From NCBI GenBank assembly GCA_945890905.1, contig CAMDDI010000012.1:1-22782 (forward strand): DNA of 22,782 nt. Reading direction: 5' to 3'. This DNA is from Bacteriovorax stolpii. GTDB taxonomy: Bacteria; Bdellovibrionota; Bacteriovoracia; Bacteriovoracales; Bacteriovoracaceae. The notes beneath the pieces were generated by a model that worked only from the letters and a program-made list of their open reading frames with translations, had not been told where the DNA came from and made no database searches. The position numbers were made by a program, and so were the translations under genes. This document shows, piece after piece, positions 7,870 to 13,994 of the stretch (positions are counted from its first letter, which is position 1; each line of letters starts with the position of its first letter).

Positions 7870-8652
7870 ATGAAATTAATGTTTTCTCTCATTTTGGCCT
7901 TGTCATTCAATGCTACTGCCGCACTTAAAGAAGCTGAATTTGATGGAGTTTTATCCCGGATTGAAACTCATTATGCTCCTGTGTTCGCAGCTAAAGGGAT
8001 GGAGTTAAGTTTAAGAAAATTGTGGTCTCTAAATGACCGTTACCTTGATGCTCAATTTGAAAATAAAACTGGTCCGCGAATAGTGAGAGTCTTTGGAGGC
8101 TACGCCCGTATGCCTAACATGACTAAAGATGCGCTCCTCTTGGCCACTTGTCATGAAATAGGACATCACTTAGGCGGATATCCTCTTTTTAATGATGAAT
8201 GGGCTTCTGCTGAAGGTCAGGCCGATTATTTTGCCAGTTCAAAGTGTATGCGGAATGTTTTAAAAAATGATTCAGAAAATCGTTTGGTCAACGAACGCAA
8301 AATTAACCGCTCAGTAAAAAATAAATGCCGCTCTCAGTTTGCACTCGATGACGATTATAAGATTTGTCTAAGAACTATTGTTGCTGCAGAGATATGCGCT
8401 AAAAGCTTGTACGCTATCCGCAACGAACGGGTTCCGGTGTTTTTTGGGGCCAGTTATCCAAATCGCAATGCTGTGGTTGAAACTGATCTGACTGCGACTG
8501 ATAATCAGTGCCGCTTTGATACGTTTTTGTCCGGAGCATTATGCAAGGTTGATTCAACTATTGAAATGAACAATTCGGATGAAACCATAGGTACCTGTGG
8601 ATTCGATGAAATTGGCGCCCGCCCCAAATGCTGGTTTAAGTCTGGTTTTTAG
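7870..8652 (+). CDS. Secreted M48-like zinc metallopeptidase, unknown role
   Basis: This 260-residue protein has a short N-terminal signal peptide (MKLMFSLILALS, with a likely AxA-type cleavage after residue 17), so it is probably periplasmic, extracellular or, less likely, membrane-held. A zinc site HEIGHH at residues 95-100 is followed by ExxAD (Glu115 to Asp119, in AEGQADYFAS), the pattern of gluzincin peptidases such as M48. Several Cys in the second half (SSKC, NKC, KIC, EIC, NQC) suggest disulfide bonds in an oxidising compartment. I chose the ATG at 7870 because it begins the signal peptide; the open frame back to 7786 overlaps oleD and would bury it. It follows oleD by 52 bases without a clear ribosome site, so co-transcription is likely but a pathway role is not shown. 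Its last 17 bases overlap the end of the opposite-strand fabI-like gene. Confidence 0.8.
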   Translation: MKLMFSLILALSFNATAALKEAEFDGVLSRIETHYAPVFAAKGMELSLRKLWSLNDRYLDAQFENKTGPRIVRVFGGYARMPNMTKDALLLATCHEIGHHLGGYPLFNDEWASAEGQADYFASSKCMRNVLKNDSENRLVNERKINRSVKNKCRSQFALDDDYKICLRTIVAAEICAKSLYAIRNERVPVFFGASYPNRNAVVETDLTATDNQCRFDTFLSGALCKVDSTIEMNNSDETIGTCGFDEIGARPKCWFKSGF

Positions 8653-9436
8653 TAAAACTTCTCACAATTTTTTGATCAAAATAATTGCAACTCATTCCGG
8701 CGTCTACCATCACTGTCGTAGCATTGATGCCTGAACTTCTTGGAGAGAGAAGAAAGCAGACAGTGTTGGCAACTTCCTGAGTCTCTAAAGCCTTTTTGCG
8801 CAAAGTAAGCTCTTCAGCAAATAGATAATTATCAATGTACTCGGGAATTCCTGCAGAGGCAGAAGTCTTAAGGGGCCCAGCACCCACGGAATTTACGCGA
8901 ATCTGAGAAGTTTCAGAAAGTGACTTTGCAAGAAATGGAACTGTGGCCTCTAGCATGGCCTTGATGGGGCCAAGATATCCATAAGAAGTAGCTTTTGTAT
9001 TTGATATAGAGATGGTCACAATACTGGCATCAGGGGCGAATATATCTCGCAAGCTTTGTGTTACTTCCGTTAGTGAGAAACAAGAGATCTGAGCGGCCTG
9101 AAGATAGTCTTGTCGGCTAGTTTCATGAAAAGGTTTTGGACCATTTGAGAAGTTAGCAAATGCCAAGCTGTGAAGAAAACCATGCAGAACATTCGTATGT
9201 TTTTTTACGACACTGTTTAAATTTTTAAGATGCTCTTTGTTCTCGACGTCACAAACAAAAATCACAGAGTCGGGAAATAATTTCTGAACTGTTTCAATTT
9301 GAGCTTCAGATTGAACCGAGAAAAGGCATTTGGCACCAGCTTCAATTAACGTTTTACCACTAAAATAGGCCACACTTTTTTTATTAGCAACTCCAGCTAT
9401 AAGGAACGTTTTATTTTGAATGCCTAAGAAATCCAT
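8636..9436 (-). CDS. fabI: FabI-like enoyl-ACP reductase
   Basis: This 266-residue SDR is of the FabI type and reduces trans-2-enoyl-ACP in the last step of each elongation cycle. The N-terminal cofactor motif LIAGVANKKSVAY matches the FabI GIANxxS pattern. The active-site pair is Tyr152 and Lys159 (Y-x6-K, in SYGYLGPIKAMLEA). The loop GAGPLKTSASAGI matches the FabI SAGPIRT...G stretch. The region holding E. coli Tyr146 is altered: the strand reads TISISNTKATSY, about two residues shorter and without that Tyr. The ATG at 9436 has AGGAG seven bases upstream; an in-frame TTG two codons earlier is less likely. It is last in a four-gene operon, 2 bases after the dehydratase stop. It is probably a pathway-specific copy and not the housekeeping FabI. 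Confidence 0.88.
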   Translation of the reverse strand: MDFLGIQNKTFLIAGVANKKSVAYFSGKTLIEAGAKCLFSVQSEAQIETVQKLFPDSVIFVCDVENKEHLKNLNSVVKKHTNVLHGFLHSLAFANFSNGPKPFHETSRQDYLQAAQISCFSLTEVTQSLRDIFAPDASIVTISISNTKATSYGYLGPIKAMLEATVPFLAKSLSETSQIRVNSVGAGPLKTSASAGIPEYIDNYLFAEELTLRKKALETQEVANTVCFLLSPRSSGINATTVMVDAGMSCNYFDQKIVRSFTKNQT

Positions 9437-9438
9437 GC

Positions 9439-9873
9439 TCAAACTCCTGCACTTTCAACCAGAGTGGCCGCAAATTCGATGGTCATTATGGTTTTATTAT
9501 TTGAGGTGATTTTACCTTTCATGAAAGCTGCATTGGCCAGCATCTCTACAAAATCGACGGTTATATGAAGTAGGTCTCCTGGTTTGACCATATTTTTAAA
9601 TTTGGCACCTTGAATACGGGTCACTAAAGCTGTTTTACCAGAAGCCGCTGATTCTCCACGCATACTCATAAGCAGTGCCCCTGTTTGAAAAACAGCTTCA
9701 CACATCAAAACCCCTGGAAAAACTGGATGACCTGGGAAGTGCCCTTTAAAGAAATCTTCTTTTCCAGTTAGCTGCTTTGAGGTGGTAATAGAATCCTGGG
9801 ACTGTTCCACAATGCTTTCAATGAAAAGAAATGGGTCACGTTGAGGAATGTGAGCGAGAATTGTTTCAAGCAT
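9439..9873 (-). CDS. fabZ: FabZ-like 3-hydroxyacyl-ACP dehydratase
   Basis: This 144-residue single hot-dog-fold dehydratase converts 3-hydroxyacyl-ACP to trans-2-enoyl-ACP. The catalytic pair His45 and Glu59 lies in KGHFPGHPVFPGVLMCEA with the 14-residue spacing found in E. coli FabZ (His54/Glu68). The N-terminal IPQRDPFLFIE corresponds to the FabZ LPHRYPFLLVD signature, with Gln for His. The length is normal for FabZ and too short for FabA. Its ATG overlaps the fabG-like stop by one base (TAATG), with GGAGGA just upstream, so translation is coupled. Context makes it part of the dedicated KR-DH-ER set opposite the ole operon. Whether it can isomerise double bonds, as FabA does, cannot be judged from the sequence. 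Confidence 0.92.
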   Translation of the reverse strand: MLETILAHIPQRDPFLFIESIVEQSQDSITTSKQLTGKEDFFKGHFPGHPVFPGVLMCEAVFQTGALLMSMRGESAASGKTALVTRIQGAKFKNMVKPGDLLHITVDFVEMLANAAFMKGKITSNNKTIMTIEFAATLVESAGV

Positions 9874-10610
9874 TAGAGTCCTCCTGACACATCGAGAGTT
9901 GTTCCTGTTATATATGATGATTCACGACTGGCAAAAAATAAAACTGCATGGGCCACATCTTCCACTTTTCCAAACCTCTTCATGGGTACTTGGGATTTAT
10001 ATTCTTTGACTTGCTCTTCTGGAAGATCAGCTAAAAGTTCAGTTTCAATAAATCCTGGGCACACGTTATTGACAGTGATGTTTCGCTTGGCCACTTCTTT
10101 TGAAACCGATAGAGAAAGTGCAATTTGACCTGCTTTAGAAGCCGCGTAATTGGCCTGACCTGGAAGACCAAGCTTACCTCCTACTGAAGACATATTGATA
10201 ATGCGTCCGTAGCGGTTTTTCATCATGGCCAAAACTGCAAAGCGGGTCATGTTGTATGTGCCCTTTAAATTTATATCGATAACTGCATCCCAGTCAGACT
10301 CTTGCATGCTAGGAATAATTTGATCTCTTCGAATTCCAGCGTTGTTAACTAGAACTTCCAAACTTGAGAAATTTTTCTCATAGTCCTGAAAGAATGCTTC
10401 AACTTCAGAAGTTGAGGCCACGTTAAACTTTTTAAGCACAAGTTTTTCTCCAAAGTTGGCCATCTTTACTTTGAAACTTTTGGCCGCCTCATCATTGCCT
10501 GAATAGGTCGCAATAACCGTGGCACCTGCCTTTAGGAAAGATTCCGTAATCCCTGCACCGATACCGCGTGTGCCTCCAGTAACAATGATATTTTGAGAAT
10601 CAAATTGCAT
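9873..10610 (-). CDS. fabG: FabG-like 3-oxoacyl-ACP reductase
   Basis: This 245-residue classical SDR of FabG type reduces 3-oxoacyl-ACP with NADPH. It shows TGGTRGIG at residues 11-18, the NNAG strand at 89-92, and the tetrad Asn114, Ser142, Tyr155 and Lys159 (GQANYAASKAG). The C-terminal motif is SSYITGTTLDVSGGL, as in FabG. Arg94-Arg95 follow the NNAG motif at the place where FabG proteins carry their ACP-contacting basic residues. The start ATG is 11 bases inside the upstream flavoenzyme gene. A second, non-housekeeping copy within the acyl-chain cluster is the likely interpretation, because acpP and fabD are not next to it. Confidence 0.93.
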   Translation of the reverse strand: MQFDSQNIIVTGGTRGIGAGITESFLKAGATVIATYSGNDEAAKSFKVKMANFGEKLVLKKFNVASTSEVEAFFQDYEKNFSSLEVLVNNAGIRRDQIIPSMQESDWDAVIDINLKGTYNMTRFAVLAMMKNRYGRIINMSSVGGKLGLPGQANYAASKAGQIALSLSVSKEVAKRNITVNNVCPGFIETELLADLPEEQVKEYKSQVPMKRFGKVEDVAHAVLFFASRESSYITGTTLDVSGGL

Positions 10611-12042
10611 GAGTGCCTTCCTGTGTACTTAAGTAACTTTCAATAGCGTTGGCCTGAATCACTCCGTAGTTCGCGGCCCCTAACCATCCCGACATAATGA
10701 TCCCGACTGAACCGGCATGAAACAAGCCTTCAAGGTTTTTATGAAGATTCATAGAAATATCAAGGCCTTCAAATTTTGTTCCAAAAGATGAACCCTTAGG
10801 ATGAAGCGTGTAGCGTTCGACTGTAAGTGGTGTGGCAGCTTCAATAACCTCTAATTTGTCTCTGATATCTGGAATAAAAGCCTCAAGACCTTTTAAGGTT
10901 TCTTCAATCATGAAGGATTTTTCTTTTTCATAATCTTCATTTGAGAGTTTTTTCCAATCATCGTAATGGCAATTGGTAGAGGAGACGATGGCCACTCTGG
11001 CCGCAGGATCTTGAGGTCTGGTCTCATGGGGATAATAAACTGAAAACGTCCGTGAGCTGACCTTTAAATCAAGGAGGCGATCTGGATTGTAGGTTGGATA
11101 ATTTGAAGTGAATACCAGCTCTCCAATATAAGGAATAGTGGCCCCCTCTTTTAGGCCCATGTAAACCTGAGCACTAGAAGAATTGAGTCGCACCTCTTGA
11201 ACTTTTTTTATGAAGGTTTCTGAAAAGTGCTCAACTCCAACCATATTTAAAATTGTTGAGCGGATATTACCATTTGATAAGACAGCTTTCGCTCGGATGA
11301 GTTTTCCGTTGAGGACCACACCTTTTGCTCTACCATCTTTAACTTCAATCTTATCCACTCGGGTTTGCATTTTGATGTGGACATTATTTTTGAGCAGCTC
11401 ATCTTTCATTTTTCCGATGAGCTGGTCAGTTCCGCCGCGGAAAGTATAAACACCTTTACTCATGAAGTTTGAAAAGACGATGCCATAGGTAATGGCCGGA
11501 TCTTCTAGAGTTGAACCATTCGCGTAAGTGATAGGCTCCATCAAGAATCGAACCACATCATTGCGTCCTGGGAAAAACTTTTCAAACAATTCGCCATTAG
11601 TCATTTGGGAGTTATCAAAGAAATTCATCTGGGCCAGGTGAGTAAAAAAACCATTTACCACTTCCGCACTAAGCTGAAACTTTTCAATTAGAATGCGAGT
11701 GTAATCTTCTTTTGTAAAATCTGTCTGAACGCTAAACTGGGGATTCACAAAGCGTACATCTTTGAGCTGTACAATGGAGTCGGCAATTTCTTTACTCCAG
11801 TACTTTTTACAGGTCTTAATCATCCCTGCAGGAAATCCATGAAGAGAAATATCAAAAACATGTTTTCTATCTTTACGGAAAAACCATGTGGCAAAACCGC
11901 CGAGCTTATTGTGAGATTCTAAAAGCAGAACTTTGTGACCGTGGCGACCCATGATATTTGCGGCCGTCATACCGGCCAGACCTGAACCTATAACAATGAC
12001 GTCATAGTCCTGGGTAATTTCGTCACGAATTTTATAGAGCAT
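10600..12042 (-). CDS. Phytoene desaturase-like FAD-dependent oxidoreductase (copy 2)
   Basis: This 480-residue flavoprotein of the CrtI/CrtISO superfamily is a distant relative of the copy-1 flavoenzyme at 840-2231. The FAD motif VIGSGLAGMTAA (GxGxxG at residues 19-24) is followed by VLLLESHNKLGG. Near the C terminus GLFHAGSVGIIMSGWLGAANYG takes the place of the usual GD(W/Y)xxPGxGxxG FAD segment. The ATG at 12042 is preceded by AAGG nine bases upstream; upstream in-frame extension is possible but lacks a good start. It is first in the operon flavoenzyme-fabG-fabZ-fabI, with 11-base overlap to fabG, and is divergent from the HTTM gene. The reaction is unknown. Desaturation, saturation or cis-trans isomerisation of an ACP-bound polyene would fit family and context. 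Confidence 0.88.
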   Translation of the reverse strand: MLYKIRDEITQDYDVIVIGSGLAGMTAANIMGRHGHKVLLLESHNKLGGFATWFFRKDRKHVFDISLHGFPAGMIKTCKKYWSKEIADSIVQLKDVRFVNPQFSVQTDFTKEDYTRILIEKFQLSAEVVNGFFTHLAQMNFFDNSQMTNGELFEKFFPGRNDVVRFLMEPITYANGSTLEDPAITYGIVFSNFMSKGVYTFRGGTDQLIGKMKDELLKNNVHIKMQTRVDKIEVKDGRAKGVVLNGKLIRAKAVLSNGNIRSTILNMVGVEHFSETFIKKVQEVRLNSSSAQVYMGLKEGATIPYIGELVFTSNYPTYNPDRLLDLKVSSRTFSVYYPHETRPQDPAARVAIVSSTNCHYDDWKKLSNEDYEKEKSFMIEETLKGLEAFIPDIRDKLEVIEAATPLTVERYTLHPKGSSFGTKFEGLDISMNLHKNLEGLFHAGSVGIIMSGWLGAANYGVIQANAIESYLSTQEGTHAI

Positions 12043-12167
12043 GGATATGGACCTTGCAATGCATAAATTTCTTGTACATGAGTTTGAAAACATTAGACGA
12101 AAGTCTCGAAAAAGTCATGGAATCCGTTACAATAAACCTAAGGTTTAAACACTTAAGGAAAGCCTCA
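12043..12167. promoter_or_regulatory. Divergent intergenic region between the CrtI-like/fab operon and the HTTM gene
   Basis: These 125 bases separate two divergent starts and must hold promoters for both directions. For the + strand I see TACAAT at 12128-12133 as a possible -10 box. A weak -35 candidate (TCGAAA, 12106-12111) lies 16 bases earlier. The ribosome site AAGGA is near 12155-12159, ahead of the ATG at 12168. No convincing sigma-70 promoter is visible for the - strand. Confidence 0.4.
12133..12147. promoter_or_regulatory. Perfect 15-base palindrome, candidate operator
   Basis: TAAACCT-A-AGGTTTA is a perfect inverted repeat with 7-base arms around a single central base. It begins at the last base of the possible TACAAT -10 box and would cover the transcription start of the HTTM gene. 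That placement suits a dimeric repressor, but no regulator gene is seen in the window, so the factor is unknown. Confidence 0.4.
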
Positions 12168-13991
12168 ATGACTACCCTCAATTTGATAAAAAAATCTCTG
12201 AGTTTTGATTACCGCTCCATGGCCCTCTACCGTGCGCTGGTGGGGTTGCTCATAATGCTTGATGTTCTTCATCGTGTCCCAGATTTCACTAACTTCTATA
12301 CTGATGTGGGGCTAGTTCCAAGATCTTTGTTCACTAATGAGATGGCCATGCCATGGTCATTTTCCCTTCTTATGGCCAACGGCTCTACGGGATTTGTTTG
12401 GGTCATGTTCGGATTGCAATTACTCTTCGGGTTTATGATTCTCATCGGTTTCAAAACCCGGTGGGCCATTTTTGGTGCCTACCTCATGTCAGTTTCTATT
12501 CATAACCGTAACTGGCTTGTCAATAATGGGGGAGACGACGCCTTTAGGGCCCTATTATTTTTCTCGATCTTTCTCCCTCTCAATCGCTTCTTCTCTGTCG
12601 ATTCTGCCCTGACAAAAAATAAAGAACCTCAGGATGAGAGTGAGTTTTCTTCTTGGACCATGGTCTTTACCCTTCAGGCCTTTGTCATTTATTTTGTGAG
12701 CTACTTGCTTAAAAATCATCCTATGTGGAGATCAGATTTTACGGCCATTTTCTTTTCTTCACGTCTAGATATTTTTGCGACTCCTGCTGGTATTTGGCTC
12801 AGAGAATTCCCTACATTTTTAAAAATCTCAACAATTTTTACTTCTTTCACTGAATTTATATGTCCTTTGCTTTTAGTGTTTTCATTCTTGGCCGGCAAGA
12901 GATGGTGGTGGGTGAAACTTTTTGCCATTGCCCTTTTTCTTGGTCTCCATACTGGTATTGCTTTTACTATGTGGATTGGACTCTTCCCTTTCTATTGCAT
13001 GGCCATGTGGTGCATTTTTTTTCCGAGTCAAGTCTGGGATCTTTATGTGTCTCAATTCAGACAAAGAGGATTTGGAAAAATTACGCTTTATTTTGATGGG
13101 GATTGCCGCTTCTGTGAAAAGGCCGTGCTTATTATTAGAGAATTTTTGTTATTGCCTGAGGTGGCCATTGTGAAGGCCCAGGATTCACAAATCATCCACA
13201 AGCATATGATCAAAGAAAATTCTTGGGTGATTGTGAATGAAAAAGGGGATAGGTTTTTCCACTTTTCTGCATTCTTGCAAGTTATGAAACACTCACCACT
13301 TCTTTTCCTTTTTACTCCAATATTTGATCGAAGCTTTTTCTTAAAGCTCTTTAATGTGATTTATCATTGGATAGCTGGTAATAGGCAGTTGATGTCTAAA
13401 TGGTCTCAGTACATACTTTTTCAAGAACCTCGTAAAAAAATTAAATCTCTCTCACTCTTATATCAAATTTTTGGAATTTATATTTTTCTTTGTCTTTTTA
13501 CCTGGAACTTGGCCACTATCAAACCTCTGAAATTTACTAATCCAGTAATTTTTCAGGCCACATCTCGCTGGCTTCATTTGTATCAAGAATGGAATATGTT
13601 CGCACCTTTTCCTAAACTCGATAATGTTTGGGTAGAAATTCCGGCCATTTTAAGTGATGGTTCTGAAATTGAACTTTTAACGGGAAGTCGGGACGTTATC
13701 AGTAACAAAGAAAAAGATTTTTATCAGCTTATCCCTAATGAACACTGGAGAAAATTCTATCTCAATCTAGGAGATAAAACTGATTATGCTCGCTATTACG
13801 GGGGATATCTTTGCAGGGAGTGGAATGTTCGTGGGAAAAAATTGGTTCCCAATACCAGTTTGAAAAAGCTAGAAATTGTTGTTTATTCTCAACTCAATCT
13901 CCCAGACGGTGATCGGGGAGGAATTAGCCGCAAGCTCTCATGGCGCCACTGGTGCTATGATGAAGATTACAAAAAAGAGAAAACTCGCTAA
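12168..13991 (+). CDS. HTTM-DCC fusion membrane protein (vitamin K gamma-carboxylase-like)
   Basis: This 607-residue protein starts with an HTTM domain (horizontally transferred transmembrane domain, related to vitamin K-dependent gamma-carboxylase) over roughly residues 10-290. It has multiple membrane helices and the typical HNRNWLVNNGGDDAFRALLF segment. A DCC/DUF393 thioredoxin-like domain follows: YFDGDCRFCEKAV with the redox pair Cys313/Cys316, to about residue 420. Another hydrophobic segment near 430-450 (LLYQIFGIYIFLCLF) precedes a soluble C-terminal part of about 150 residues containing WLHLYQEWNMFAPFP. The ATG at 12168 has AAGGA eight bases upstream; the open frame back to 12054 would cross the palindrome and is rejected. 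The true reaction of bacterial HTTM proteins is unknown. It stands divergent to the fab-like operon, which suggests but does not prove a link. Confidence 0.85.
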   Translation: MTTLNLIKKSLSFDYRSMALYRALVGLLIMLDVLHRVPDFTNFYTDVGLVPRSLFTNEMAMPWSFSLLMANGSTGFVWVMFGLQLLFGFMILIGFKTRWAIFGAYLMSVSIHNRNWLVNNGGDDAFRALLFFSIFLPLNRFFSVDSALTKNKEPQDESEFSSWTMVFTLQAFVIYFVSYLLKNHPMWRSDFTAIFFSSRLDIFATPAGIWLREFPTFLKISTIFTSFTEFICPLLLVFSFLAGKRWWWVKLFAIALFLGLHTGIAFTMWIGLFPFYCMAMWCIFFPSQVWDLYVSQFRQRGFGKITLYFDGDCRFCEKAVLIIREFLLLPEVAIVKAQDSQIIHKHMIKENSWVIVNEKGDRFFHFSAFLQVMKHSPLLFLFTPIFDRSFFLKLFNVIYHWIAGNRQLMSKWSQYILFQEPRKKIKSLSLLYQIFGIYIFLCLFTWNLATIKPLKFTNPVIFQATSRWLHLYQEWNMFAPFPKLDNVWVEIPAILSDGSEIELLTGSRDVISNKEKDFYQLIPNEHWRKFYLNLGDKTDYARYYGGYLCREWNVRGKKLVPNTSLKKLEIVVYSQLNLPDGDRGGISRKLSWRHWCYDEDYKKEKTR

Positions 13992-13994
13992 GTC

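Larger units (their letters stand above)
1..12042. other. Candidate hybrid type II FAS / OleABCD hydrocarbon biosynthetic cluster
   Basis: Two converging operons together encode KS (partial), ACP, KR, DH and ER, two CrtI-like flavoenzymes, OleA, OleB, OleC, OleD and a transporter. Coupled overlaps inside each operon show co-translation. The joint function is inferred from content: chain building on the dedicated ACP, modification by the flavoenzymes, condensation of two chains by OleA, then OleD, OleC and OleB to an olefin. The cluster extends beyond base 1 by at least the rest of the ketosynthase. Confidence 0.7.

Noticed and set aside
8670..8681. 12-base palindrome TTTTGATCAAAA near the end of the fabI-like gene as a terminator or operator
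   Set aside because: It lies in coding sequence, is AT-rich, has no GC stem and no loop, and is short enough to occur by chance.
12054..12167. 38-residue N-terminal extension of the HTTM protein
   Set aside because: It covers the palindrome and possible promoter. The ATG at 12168 has a good AAGGA ribosome site and begins just before the HTTM domain.
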